DNA of 32,794 bases, taken from Desulfobacteria bacterium (GTDB lineage: Bacteria; Desulfobacterota; Desulfobacteria; Desulfobacterales; C00003060). The position numbers were made by a program, and so were the translations under genes. Location of the stretch: positions 1 to 32,794 of the forward strand of contig JAQYVR010000049.1 of assembly GCA_030145395.1 (NCBI GenBank), read 5' to 3'. Shown piece by piece: positions 15,836-24,205 of this stretch. Below the pieces are notes generated by a model, which worked only from the letters and a program-made list of their open reading frames with translations, made no database searches and had not been told where the DNA came from. Position 1 is the first letter of the stretch; each line of letters starts with the position of its first letter.

Positions 15836-16762
15836 ATGGATACAGAAAGTCTGATCAAATCACTTCTGAAGGAAGCAGAACTCTATCAATCACAGGGCTT
15901 ATTAGACGACGCAAAGCAAAAATATGATAATGCAGCAGCCTTGATCGAAAAGAACCCGGAGCTCGAAAACAGACAAGACCTGTTGGATACTGTCTCAGAA
16001 AAGATTGGCGCGCTGGGAAGTGATATTGACAAGGTCGAGAAGGCATCAAAATCCCCTGAGCTCTCAGCAAAAGTTCAGGATCTTATCAAGAATCTGTTCG
16101 CCTTTTCAGATGAGAAAGACAAGGATGAAACCGAACTCGAAGGAGCCATAGCCTTAGCCAAATTCGGTCAGTTTGACGCAGCTTTGGCAGAGTTTAATGA
16201 ATTGATAAAGAGAGATTCCTTACGTGTTGTTGCTGCCAAGAATATTCTGAGGTGCCACATTGCAAATGCGTCATTAGATGATGCTGTAGCTCAATATGGA
16301 CAATGGCTCTCAAGTGATATAGTTTTTTCTTCTCAACAGCTTGAAAGCATACGAATCTTTCTTCAGGGCATTCTTGATCGAAAGAGAATAGACAAGAGGC
16401 TGCCCTCTGTCGTGTCATCAACACATTTTGAGGCCGTTGTCACGCCAAGTCATGTTGAGGAGGAGATATCTGAAGATGAAGAATTTCTCGATATTACTTT
16501 AATAGGAATAAGGCCCAAAGCGGGAAGATTGATAGAACTTGATGTCAATTTTCAGAGAGGAAACACCATCAGCGTGCTGATTCCGGGCAGGGATAAGGAC
16601 TCGATTAACAGAGTAGAGGTTGGACTCAAGCTGGATGACGTGGAATGTTCGTCAGCGTTTGCCGTATTCATGGCTTCGGGTACCGTCATAGAAAAGACAC
16701 GGATTGACACAGGAGCAAAACGGGGAGACTACAGGGTCGAAATAAAGATTGAAAGCGCATGA
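15836..16762 (+). CDS. TPR-like protein with conserved uncharacterised C-terminal domain
   Basis: A soluble protein of about 308 residues, first gene of the GTPase operon. Residues ~1-45 (LLKEAELYQSQGLLDDAKQKYDNAAALI) and ~105-160 (ALAKFGQFDAALAEFNELIKRD, CHIANASLDDAVAQY) look like tetratricopeptide helices, suggesting protein binding. An acidic linker (HVEEEISEDEEF) leads to a ~95-residue beta-rich C-terminal domain, ITLIGIRPKAGRLIELDV to KRGDYRVEIKIES, that I do not recognise. The ATG at 15836 follows GGGAGG; the track start (15815) is upstream of it. Likely a scaffold or partner for the downstream GTPase, by context only. Confidence 0.75.
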   Translation: MDTESLIKSLLKEAELYQSQGLLDDAKQKYDNAAALIEKNPELENRQDLLDTVSEKIGALGSDIDKVEKASKSPELSAKVQDLIKNLFAFSDEKDKDETELEGAIALAKFGQFDAALAEFNELIKRDSLRVVAAKNILRCHIANASLDDAVAQYGQWLSSDIVFSSQQLESIRIFLQGILDRKRIDKRLPSVVSSTHFEAVVTPSHVEEEISEDEEFLDITLIGIRPKAGRLIELDVNFQRGNTISVLIPGRDKDSINRVEVGLKLDDVECSSAFAVFMASGTVIEKTRIDTGAKRGDYRVEIKIESA

Positions 16763-16920
16763 AGGGAGAATCCACAGACTAACGGTATAGACCATCCAAG
16801 CACAAGAAATGTTACCAGGTAATCATATGAATAAACCGGAAAACCTCTTTGAAGATTTGTCTTTGCCAGCAGCCTGTATTGTGTTATTATAGGAGTTTGC
16901 GTGTACCAGGATTCGGTTAT

Positions 16921-17535
16921 ATGGCTATCCTAAATCTAAAAAACCGGGAGATAGAGTGTAAAATCGTCTATTATGGACCCGGTCGAAGTGGAAAAACAAC
17001 GAATCTTGAGCATATTTTTAAGGCCTTTCAGAAGCATGTCAAAGGAGAGATGGTTTCCATTGACACAGAAGGGGATCGTACGCTTTTTTTTGATTTTCTC
17101 CCGTTCGGAGTCGGTAAAATAAAAGGCTGTGATGTTAGGGTCCAGTTATATACTGTCCCGGGCCAGGTGCAGTATAGTTCCACTAGAAAACTGGTTTTAA
17201 AGGGAGTTGATGGACTCGTTTTTGTTGCTGATTCGCTTGAGGTCAGGCGTAAGAAAAACATGATATCTTTGAAGGACCTCCAACAAAACTTGAAGGACTA
17301 TGGCACAAACATTTTTGAGGTTCCTCTTGTGCTGCAGTTCAACAAAAGGGATCTTGCCGAGCAAGGTATCCCCCTTATGTCCACAGAAGATATGGAAAGA
17401 GATTTGAATAGACAACTTAAGGCGCCTATTTTCTCAGCGAGTGCGGTTTCCGGTGATGGCGTGGGACAAACCTTAACCGAATGCTTGAAGTTAACGCTGC
17501 AATCCCTACAACGCCAATTCAACTGGGCAGAATAG
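16921..17535 (+). CDS. MglA-type small Ras-like GTPase
   Basis: A 204-residue GTPase of the MglA family, which in Myxococcus controls cell polarity and gliding. The P-loop is GPGRSGKTTN (19-28), the switch region carries the MglA-typical TVPGQVQYSSTRKLVLKGVDG instead of the usual DxxG, and the specificity motif is NKRD (141-144). The start is the ATG at 16921 after AGGA; the track extends it 24 residues upstream to 16849 without support. No MglB-like roadblock GAP is visible next to it; instead it is followed after nine bases by the DUF4388/cNMP-fold gene and then a PilZ gene, so it may couple to those in a polarity or adhesion signalling module. Confidence 0.92.
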   Translation: MAILNLKNREIECKIVYYGPGRSGKTTNLEHIFKAFQKHVKGEMVSIDTEGDRTLFFDFLPFGVGKIKGCDVRVQLYTVPGQVQYSSTRKLVLKGVDGLVFVADSLEVRRKKNMISLKDLQQNLKDYGTNIFEVPLVLQFNKRDLAEQGIPLMSTEDMERDLNRQLKAPIFSASAVSGDGVGQTLTECLKLTLQSLQRQFNWAE

Positions 17536-17544
17536 ACATTGCCG

Positions 17545-18732
17545 ATGAACCACAGAATCGTTCTTGCAGGCAACCTTGAGTTTCTCAGTCTGGGAGACAT
17601 TTTGCAACTCCTTGGCTCCAATGGCAGTACAGGCATTCTGCGTATAAGGAGCAAATACATGGAGGAGCCGGGGTTAATATATATAGTTGATGGCGACCCA
17701 GCAAATGCTTCGAGCGGTTCATTGACCGGCCTTGAAGCACTTCATTCGCTGTTCGGATGGATTGAAGGCGAATTTGAATTCAGCAAAGACTCTGTCAGAG
17801 AAGAGCCGGTTATCAAGAAGAGCCGGATGGAAATAATCCTGGACGGTCTGAGGATGCTGGATGACGGTGAAGTCGAAAAAATGGGGCCGGTATCTGTCGC
17901 AAAAAGCCCTGATTCGACTGGCAAGGATGACGGTCTGCCTTTCATCAAGGGCCCGCTGGTTGACTATTCGTATGTGGTTGATGAAGAGTCGTTTTCCGAC
18001 GGTGACAAGATCACCCAGGAGGGAAAACACGGTGAGTGGGTGTGGGTTGTTCTAGAAGGTGTTATAGAGGTTGTTAAAGAAACGCCCAAAGGGCCGCTTG
18101 CAATTCTGAGGCTCGGTGCTGGAGCATTTATTGGGAGTGTAGCTTCATCCTTAACGGGGGGTAAAGCTCGAAGTGCCAGTGTCTTGGCGTTAGGTGACGT
18201 GCAAGTAGGCGTGCTCGACTCACAACGTCTTTTCACAGAATACTCATCTGTGTCCGAAGAATCTAGAGAAATCATACTGGGCCTCGATAAGAGACTGAAA
18301 GAGGTTACCGAAAGAGCTATTGCGACATATACAAAGCAGAACTCGATAGAAGACCTCATTAAAGATAGAACGCCTTTCATTAAACAGGGGGAAAACGACG
18401 AAAGGATACTCATAATTACACAGGGGGAAGCCTCTATTGTTCGTAATACGGATTATGGTGATATCCTGCTGGCCAATCTTAAAGAAGGGGATTTTGTGGG
18501 CCGTGTCCCATTCCTTAACATAGGTCATGAACCTCATTCTGCCTCGGTTCTCGCGTCAGAGGATTTTGAAGCCAAGGAACTCGATCGAGACCATCTACTG
18601 GAACAACATGAACGACTTTCAGCCACAGTAAGAAATATCATAGAACATTTGGCAATCTGCGTGTCCGTCACGACTAACATAACGTGCGACTTCCGGAAAA
18701 GTTTTGCAAATGAAAAATCTGACCAGTCTTGA
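17545..18732 (+). CDS. DUF4388 protein with two degenerate cNMP-binding folds
   Basis: A 395-residue soluble protein. Residues ~5-95 form a DUF4388 domain (LAGNLEFLSLGDILQLLG, GLIYIVDGDPANA, FGWIEGEFEF), which often accompanies MglA-like GTPases. Two cNMP-binding-like barrels follow at ~140-235 and ~270-370. Both lack key cassette residues: GAFIGSVASSLTGGKARSASV has Ser for the Glu, and GDFVGRVPFLNIGHEPHSASV has Arg for Glu and no conserved Arg. They may therefore act as folds for protein contact, not as sensors. The ATG at 17545 has no clear ribosome binding site; it starts nine bases after the GTPase stop, consistent with coupling. Confidence 0.85.
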   Translation: MNHRIVLAGNLEFLSLGDILQLLGSNGSTGILRIRSKYMEEPGLIYIVDGDPANASSGSLTGLEALHSLFGWIEGEFEFSKDSVREEPVIKKSRMEIILDGLRMLDDGEVEKMGPVSVAKSPDSTGKDDGLPFIKGPLVDYSYVVDEESFSDGDKITQEGKHGEWVWVVLEGVIEVVKETPKGPLAILRLGAGAFIGSVASSLTGGKARSASVLALGDVQVGVLDSQRLFTEYSSVSEESREIILGLDKRLKEVTERAIATYTKQNSIEDLIKDRTPFIKQGENDERILIITQGEASIVRNTDYGDILLANLKEGDFVGRVPFLNIGHEPHSASVLASEDFEAKELDRDHLLEQHERLSATVRNIIEHLAICVSVTTNITCDFRKSFANEKSDQS

Positions 18733-18761
18733 AATCCTTTTTACTTTCTTGAGTTATAACT

Positions 18762-19136
18762 ATGACGTCAGCACATAAGAGAAAGCATCATAGAGTTAGA
18801 TCTCTTAATCTCCTGTCGTATGTTTGTGTTGATGAGAACCAGGATGTCGTAAGACAGGGAATGGGAAGGACCTTAGATGTCAGTGAAAGCGGAATCCTGC
18901 TGGAAACTCATGCTCCAATTGATTTAGAAGATACTATAATATCGCTGACAATTGGCCTGGAAGATGAGCTAACGGATATTACTGGAAAGGTTGTCTACTC
19001 TAGGGCAGGTGAGACTGGAAAGTTTGAATCTGGTATTCAGTTTCAAGAAAAAGATGAAGAGGGCCTTCGGATTTTGCAGGAATACATGAAGGCTTTCAGG
19101 GAACAAGAAGAAGAAACTTACACAATGGTGGAATGA
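18762..19136 (+). CDS. single-domain PilZ protein
   Basis: A 124-residue PilZ domain protein, expected to bind c-di-GMP. The motif RKHHR (RxxxR, ~7-11) and DVSESG (DxSxxG, ~39-44) match the consensus ligand contacts. It closes with a helix EEGLRILQEYMKAF. It is the last gene of the operon with the GTPase and ends shortly before the terminator at 19213-19244. Together with the GTPase it suggests c-di-GMP input to cell-polarity or surface functions, an inference from context. Confidence 0.9.
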   Translation: MTSAHKRKHHRVRSLNLLSYVCVDENQDVVRQGMGRTLDVSESGILLETHAPIDLEDTIISLTIGLEDELTDITGKVVYSRAGETGKFESGIQFQEKDEEGLRILQEYMKAFREQEEETYTMVE

Positions 19137-19212
19137 AGATGTCTGTTGTCATTCATTAGACGCCGGCTTCTCCAGGAAGCTATCGTGGCAATGTAAAGCA
19201 ACTCTCCTGCCG

Positions 19213-19244
19213 ATCCCTTTTGCTTACCGAAAGGGATTTTTTTT
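19213..19244 (+). terminator. intrinsic terminator of the GTPase/PilZ operon
   Basis: ATCCCTTT-tgcttaccg-AAAGGGAT followed by seven T residues. It lies 77 bp after the PilZ stop codon and is the clearest terminator in the window. Confidence 0.88.
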
Positions 19245-19277
19245 GCACTCAGCGGATCTTGGCTTGGACACACGCGT

Positions 19278-20345
19278 CTACTCGGCTTTCAACGCAGCAA
19301 TCATCCTGTCCACAACTGCCTGTCTTTCCCCTAGCAGCTTACGTTGATAGTCCATAGAGGCGAATGTGTCCGCCTTCCCAAGATAAGCCTTTGCAGCCTG
19401 GAGATCAGGCAAAGTCCCCCTGGTTAGAGCTACATCGGCATTGTGCAGAAGCACGAGAAAGTTCATGCCCTTTAAACGGAGTTGAGCCAGGTCCCGCGAT
19501 TCCTTTGTTGGTGCGTATAAAGCGGCCTGATGCAGGTATCTCTTGATCTTAGCGAAATCGGGCCCCCCTGGCTCGTTCAAGGCTGCATCAGCCTGCTTTT
19601 GAAAATAGTTGGACACAACTGAATAAACCTCTTGCTCAGAGTAAACATCCCGGACCGGGCTCGGCATTTCCATTCCGTTAAGACTCATAACCAATTCTGT
19701 TCCGGAAGGTGCAAATTTTCCCCGCTCCACCTGAACAGCACCGTCCGCATTCTTCAGGTGAAACTTGGCTCTGTTGGACATGCTTGCCCCGACAATGATC
19801 ATAAGCAGCATTGCCACTCCGCAAAGACCAAACTTGATCGCTTTGGCAATTGGACTGGGCCCTCCTGTCAAAACCGAGGCAGGAGGCTCGTATTTCGGTC
19901 TCTCGAAGGTGTCAGGCATCGGGGCGGCTGCTTTTTCAACTGTCTCAGTCTGGTCCTCTTTCACAAGGGGAACAGCCGCTAAATCGAACTCTTTAAAGAG
20001 CAAAACTCTGATCCGTTTCGTCTCGTTCTTATCATAACCCGTAACAAAAGGAGGAGGATCCGGAATCTTCGCCGCAGGTTCTGCCTTGGGAGGGGCTGCC
20101 ATTTCCGGGACCACTCCAATATCGAACTTCTTCAAAAGGAGGTCCTTGATTGAAACCGTCCGTTTCTTTGCTGCCATCGCCTTTTTTGCCTTGGCCTTGG
20201 GCTTTGCGGCCTTTGTTGTTGGCTTCCCCTTCTTTTTCAAAGCCTTTTTCTTTACCCCCTTTGTCGAAACGGACTTCTGTGGCTCCGTCTTCTTTTTAGC
20301 GCTCGGCTTCTTCCCGGTTGATTCGGGCCGGTCTTTCTTGTCCAT
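19278..20345 (-). CDS. Lys-rich single-pass membrane protein with duplicated motif
   Basis: A 355-residue protein of no recognised family. Residues 1-62 are a highly basic tail (KK and AK runs). Two related segments follow, SIKDLLLKKFDIGVVPEM (~65-82) and RIRVLLFKEFDLAAVPLV (~111-128), which share the pattern LLxKxFDxxxVP and look like a duplicated peptide-binding motif. A Pro/Glu-rich linker precedes one transmembrane helix (FGLCGVAMLLMIIVGASM, ~173-190). The C-terminal ~160 residues are helical and repeat-like. The basic N-terminus is expected inside the cell, where it could bind nucleic acid or anionic lipid. The start has AGGGGG upstream. Compositional similarity to the H1-like protein (1630-2115) is likely convergent. 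Confidence 0.7.
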   Translation of the reverse strand: MDKKDRPESTGKKPSAKKKTEPQKSVSTKGVKKKALKKKGKPTTKAAKPKAKAKKAMAAKKRTVSIKDLLLKKFDIGVVPEMAAPPKAEPAAKIPDPPPFVTGYDKNETKRIRVLLFKEFDLAAVPLVKEDQTETVEKAAAPMPDTFERPKYEPPASVLTGGPSPIAKAIKFGLCGVAMLLMIIVGASMSNRAKFHLKNADGAVQVERGKFAPSGTELVMSLNGMEMPSPVRDVYSEQEVYSVVSNYFQKQADAALNEPGGPDFAKIKRYLHQAALYAPTKESRDLAQLRLKGMNFLVLLHNADVALTRGTLPDLQAAKAYLGKADTFASMDYQRKLLGERQAVVDRMIAALKAE

Positions 20346-20670
20346 GAAAACCCCCTTCGGTCATTAATACATTCACTCCGTGATCAAAGAAATGATACCC
20401 CAAAGAAAAATCAGGTTCTTATACTGGATTATACCCCTATTGTAAAGACTTTTTGCCCGGTGCACGGGTTCATTCTGAAGAATCGACCGGCATGAGTATC
20501 CCCCTGCCCTCTCTTCCCAATCGGCATGTATATCGGTGATTAGGCTGTGAGTGGAGTCTCGTTTTGGACGAAGACCACCGACCTAAGGGGAGCACGTCTT
20601 TGTATAGAGCGGCGGCAATGCAGGCATAGGGAAATGGGCAACTTCCTTAAGTTAAATTATCGTCCTCCGG
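20346..20670. other. 325-bp intergenic region, nothing recognised
   Basis: Between the PPC-domain gene and the Lys-rich membrane protein gene, both on the minus strand. It should hold the end of one transcript and the start of the next, but I see no terminator, RNA gene or repeat that I can support. Confidence 0.5.
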
Positions 20671-21141
20671 TCAATCATTTTTGTTTCTTTCAGAAATAGA
20701 TCCGGGTTCCAGAAGCGCCAAGCCACACTCCTTATCCATAACGCGAATTGCCTTTGCACCTACGATTTCATAAAGGATGACTTCACCAACCAACCAGGTT
20801 TTGACTCCCGGCCTCAAGCACCCGGTCACGCTATGTCCTGATCGTCCGAGAGAAGCATGGATATGAAGAACAGGTTTGCCGCCTTCGCCTGGGGCCAAAA
20901 CACCAACTCCGACCACCTCATGGGCAGAATCAATAGGGAACAGCATCGGATCTGGTGGTATTTGGTCTGAATCGCGTGGACCCACTACGACCTGCCCTGC
21001 TCCGATTCCCCCAATTAGAATAACGTGGCCCACTGATACACCGTTCTCGGCCGCAAATTCTTCGATGCATTCGGGAACCACATCGCCATCTTCGAGCCGG
21101 ATTACGAATACCCGGCCGATATGGCCCTCACTTGCTTTCAT
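20671..21141 (-). CDS. PPC/DUF296-domain protein
   Basis: A 156-residue protein of the PPC (DUF296) family, a trimeric alpha/beta fold found in plant AT-hook proteins and as a stand-alone bacterial domain of unclear function. Landmarks are FVIRLEDGDVVPECIEEFAAENGV, GGIGAGQVVVGP, LHIHASLGRSGHSVTGCLRPGV and EVILYEI. No AT-hook or other DNA-binding extension is present, so a regulatory DNA role is not indicated. The His cluster HIHA could bind metal. The ATG at 21141 has the ribosome binding site GAGGAGG. Probably monocistronic. Confidence 0.83.
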   Translation of the reverse strand: MKASEGHIGRVFVIRLEDGDVVPECIEEFAAENGVSVGHVILIGGIGAGQVVVGPRDSDQIPPDPMLFPIDSAHEVVGVGVLAPGEGGKPVLHIHASLGRSGHSVTGCLRPGVKTWLVGEVILYEIVGAKAIRVMDKECGLALLEPGSISERNKND

Positions 21142-21281
21142 GTCCAGCCTCCTCGCTTTCTGTCATTATGGTCTGCTCATCAATATGTTTCGTTTACAGA
21201 AATCTTTCTGAATAATGGTTCACAAACAACATATTGCTGAAAACTGCTCTAAGATCGCAACCCTCGACTCTCCTATAGGCC

Positions 21282-22211
21282 CTACATGCCGAGTTCGGTA
21301 TTTCTGACTGCGAAGTGGAGCGTCCTAGGATACAGTTCTACTTCAACAGGTGTCTGGCCGATCAGTTCCCCTTCTGCCTGCACATAAGCCTGAGGCTGGG
21401 CAGTAAGGTTCAGGTGTTGTCCGTACAGCATGTGAACCTGAGGATGATCCAGATGTTGACCGGTGTAAATCTTTTGAAGCAGGCGCAACACTTCCAGGCG
21501 ACCCGTGTACTGACCCCACACCAGTTGAAACCGACCGGCTTGAGGTGAAGCCCCCGGTGTTATCATCATGCCCTTGCCAAAGAAACGTCCCAGCCCCACA
21601 GCAAAAAGAAAAGCGTCTGTCTCGAAAGGGTCTCCGTTTACTTCTCCTTTCAACTCGTGGGACTTCAGCCGAACCATCTCTTGAAGCGTACTGAGCAAGT
21701 AAGTAATTCTACCACCTATGCGTCTATGTTTCCGTTGGATACGTTCAACAACATTGGCATCGTAACCCAGACCAAATACATTTACAAAGATCCTTTTCAA
21801 CTGTTCTCCGTCCAAACCTTGCAGACGGCATACCCCCACGTCCACTAATGCCACAGATTCCCCTAAACCGGTAACCAGTTTCTCAACCATGCTATGGCCA
21901 ACTTCGAAATTACGAATGTAGTCGCAACCCAAGCCGAACGAAACCATACCCACACTGGGCAACTCCCCTTTCGGCTCCCACCACAGTCCGTTAACAACCT
22001 CAAATAGTGTGCCATCGCCACCAGCCACCACAATTCGTTCAAATCCTTCCCGGCGGGCTCGTGCCGCCAAGGCTTCTGCATGGCCTGGACCTTCGGTCCA
22101 CCACGTCACAACGTGATCAGCTTTTACCCTTGGCGCTTTGAGAAGGGCAGACCATTGCCGGGAAGCTTGCTGTTTACCAGAGGTCGGATTCACGATCGCC
22201 ACTGTTTTCAT
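21282..22211 (-). CDS. diacylglycerol/lipid kinase family protein
   Basis: A 309-residue kinase of the DAGK/YegS family, which phosphorylates a lipid hydroxyl with ATP at the membrane surface. The N-terminal IVNPTSGK (6-13) and the catalytic/nucleotide signature GGDGTLFEVVNG (64-75) are typical, and SFGLGCDYIRNF and VFGLGYDANVV match the substrate-domain pattern. It starts three bases after the stop of the HAD-like gene, so they are cotranscribed. The pairing of a lipid kinase with a phosphatase-fold protein suggests a lipid phosphorylation cycle, unproven. Confidence 0.88.
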   Translation of the reverse strand: MKTVAIVNPTSGKQQASRQWSALLKAPRVKADHVVTWWTEGPGHAEALAARARREGFERIVVAGGDGTLFEVVNGLWWEPKGELPSVGMVSFGLGCDYIRNFEVGHSMVEKLVTGLGESVALVDVGVCRLQGLDGEQLKRIFVNVFGLGYDANVVERIQRKHRRIGGRITYLLSTLQEMVRLKSHELKGEVNGDPFETDAFLFAVGLGRFFGKGMMITPGASPQAGRFQLVWGQYTGRLEVLRLLQKIYTGQHLDHPQVHMLYGQHLNLTAQPQAYVQAEGELIGQTPVEVELYPRTLHFAVRNTELGM

Positions 22212-22214
22212 ACG

Positions 22215-22985
22215 TTAAATCTCTGCCCTAAGTCTTTCCCAGACCTTTTCTTTTATGATATCCCCAACCACGGCATAATTTGGTTCTTCATCAGCCGCAA
22301 AAGCAATTTCACAGATTCTGATTCGGAGTTCGCTTGAAAGATCTCTAATCCTCGTTTTCAGCGCTTCATTTGGATTAAAACAGATCCCAATGCCACCCAG
22401 TTCTGCTGCATGTTCTATTGCGAGAAAATCCCCCATGGTATCCCCAATGTGGAATAAGAGCCGGCTGTGTGGCCGGTGCGAATTTACGAGATCATCTATA
22501 ACCATCACTTTTTCCTGCTCATCTGTGATTTCCCTAATCAGACAGGACCTCTCTCTTTGACTTAGCAAATGGACAAAGACTGGAGACGCCGCCACACTCA
22601 ACAAAGATCCATGACGCAACTTATTCACCAAGGCCATAAGTCCGGCAAAGCCGGTTGTAGAAAGGGCAACCTTTGAATCCACATTTTCAGATTTGGTCAG
22701 TTCCTCAAAGATCTCAGGGACGCCTGTATACATAGGCATTGAATGGGCGTACAACTCAAGACGGCTCCGATCCACGCCTGCAGCCATGTGTCTCATCTTC
22801 GGCAGCACAGCGGAAAAGCTGCAACGCCCAGAGGTGTACCTTTGCATCAATGTCTCCATTTCATCAAATAGGCCGTCGACCCTGACAAGTTCTGCAAAAG
22901 TATTGTGCGGCGTCGTTGTTCCGTTCACATCCGTTGTTACAACAATCCTTGGTCTTTCGCCAGCAGACTTCACCACTCGCGCCAT
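22215..22985 (-). CDS. HAD-superfamily protein with DxN motif I
   Basis: A 256-residue HAD-like protein. Motif I reads TTDVNGTT (about 17-24), so the second acidic residue, normally Asp in phosphatases, is Asn; motif II is probably STTG (109-112), and motif IV is GDTMGD (181-186). With the nucleophile D19 and motif IV Asps present it may still bind Mg, but the loss of the acid/base residue makes ordinary phosphatase activity doubtful; some HAD branches (for example phosphonatases) differ at this position. It is the first gene of the pair with the lipid kinase. Confidence 0.78.
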   Translation of the reverse strand: MARVVKSAGERPRIVVTTDVNGTTTPHNTFAELVRVDGLFDEMETLMQRYTSGRCSFSAVLPKMRHMAAGVDRSRLELYAHSMPMYTGVPEIFEELTKSENVDSKVALSTTGFAGLMALVNKLRHGSLLSVAASPVFVHLLSQRERSCLIREITDEQEKVMVIDDLVNSHRPHSRLLFHIGDTMGDFLAIEHAAELGGIGICFNPNEALKTRIRDLSSELRIRICEIAFAADEEPNYAVVGDIIKEKVWERLRAEI

Positions 22986-23345
22986 CCTAACCTAAGTTAA
23001 TTCTCTCGCTGAGGCACTCTATAGTTTCTCACATCTGGGCTGAAGTTATGGGCTGCGTGTCGACTATCGGAATCTTATGATAAAGGAGGGGAGTATCGTG
23101 CAAGTCTCTCTATAACCCATCTCAAAAATGCGTCTGAGTCCCCATGGCGGCGTTGCGTGTCGGCTCAAAATGCTCACATACTGCCGTGTATGCTGCGCTT
23201 TTTCGCCGTCCCGCGCCTTGCCCTGAACCCTGATCCACATCTTTGAGACGAGTTATAGTGTCACGTCTGAAATGGCCGAAGTAGTAGCCGCTTGATAATT
23301 GCATCAGGAACAAAATCAACCAGAGTTTGCAGTGACTGATTGATC
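22986..23345. other. 360-bp intergenic region carrying an inverted-repeat element
   Basis: It lies downstream of the M48 protease gene and upstream of the HAD-like gene, both on the minus strand. Most of it is the element at 23110-23258; the rest shows no ORF with a recognised product. Confidence 0.6.
23110..23258 (-). mobile_element. MITE-like element with 23-bp terminal inverted repeats
   Basis: The ends CTATAACCCATCTCAAAAAT and (reverse-complemented) CTATAACTCGTCTCAAAGAT match at 19 of 23 positions across the full repeats. All four differences are transitions, and in a minus-strand transcript all four would be G-U pairs. The inner part has CATAC-tgccgt-GTATG and other GC-rich complementarity. 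No ORF is present. No target duplication is seen. Confidence 0.8.
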
Positions 23346-24158
23346 CTATCCTGCCTTTTTATAGTAAGGCATTACTTCCGGTATCAGGGTCTTGATCTTC
23401 TGTATTCTCGTTTCGCTGGCAGGGTGCGTGCTCATGAACTCGGGCGGTGCCTGCCCGCCTTTCCCTTGCGCCATCCTTTGCCAAAAGCCTATTGCATTAT
23501 TCGGATCGTATCCGGCCATCGCCATAAATATCAACCCAAGATGGTCAGCTTCGCTTTCATGGAGGCGGCTATAAGGCAGCATCAAGCCAAGCTGGGAACC
23601 TACACCAAAAGCTGCCATCCAGAGTTGTTGAGTCTGTGCCGGTTTTTGTGCCAGCGCTGTTGAAAGTGCTATGCCGCCCATTTGAACGGCCAACCCTTGA
23701 CTCATCCGCTCACTGCCATGTGAGGCGATGGCGTGAGCGATTTCATGTCCCATCACTACAGCCAAACCAGCTTCATTTTCGGTCATTGGTAAAATGCCCG
23801 TATAAACCACGACTTTGCCCCCAGGCATACACCACGCGTTAACTTCAGGACTCTCCACAAGGTTGAATTCCCAGACGTAATCCTTCAATTGATGGGACAT
23901 ATTCTTTTCGCCAAAATACTCTTCCACTGCTTTTTGAATGCGAAAACCAACCTTTTTGACCAGTTGAGTTTGCTCTTGATTGGTGCTGATTTTATGGGAT
24001 GTCAAGAATTCATCATACTGCTGAAAGCTCATTGGGAGCACGGTGGAGTTTGGAATCAGCGAAAGTTGTTTTCTGCCGGTCACAGGAACTGTGCTGCAGG
24101 CTGACACAAGAAATAGAATGATCAAGAATATGCCGATCCGTCCCTTGAAAAGTTTCAT
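23346..24158 (-). CDS. M48-family metalloprotease lipoprotein
   Basis: A 270-residue outer-membrane-type lipoprotein protease (BepA/LoiP-like without TPRs). The signal peptide ends in the lipobox VSAC (Cys21), followed by STVPVTGRKQL, a common motif in this family. The zinc site is HEIAH (138-142) with the third ligand Glu in HESEAD (~203), and STHP (243-246) is the typical substrate-side motif. It starts 47 bp after nifS with the ribosome binding site AAGGAGA, so it may be the last gene of the cysteine/Fe-S block. Its likely role is envelope protein quality control. Confidence 0.9.
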   Translation of the reverse strand: MKLFKGRIGIFLIILFLVSACSTVPVTGRKQLSLIPNSTVLPMSFQQYDEFLTSHKISTNQEQTQLVKKVGFRIQKAVEEYFGEKNMSHQLKDYVWEFNLVESPEVNAWCMPGGKVVVYTGILPMTENEAGLAVVMGHEIAHAIASHGSERMSQGLAVQMGGIALSTALAQKPAQTQQLWMAAFGVGSQLGLMLPYSRLHESEADHLGLIFMAMAGYDPNNAIGFWQRMAQGKGGQAPPEFMSTHPASETRIQKIKTLIPEVMPYYKKAG

Positions 24159-24205
24159 TGCAGCGTCTCCTTTTCAAACAGGCGTTAGTTATTACAGGTT
24201 ACAGG

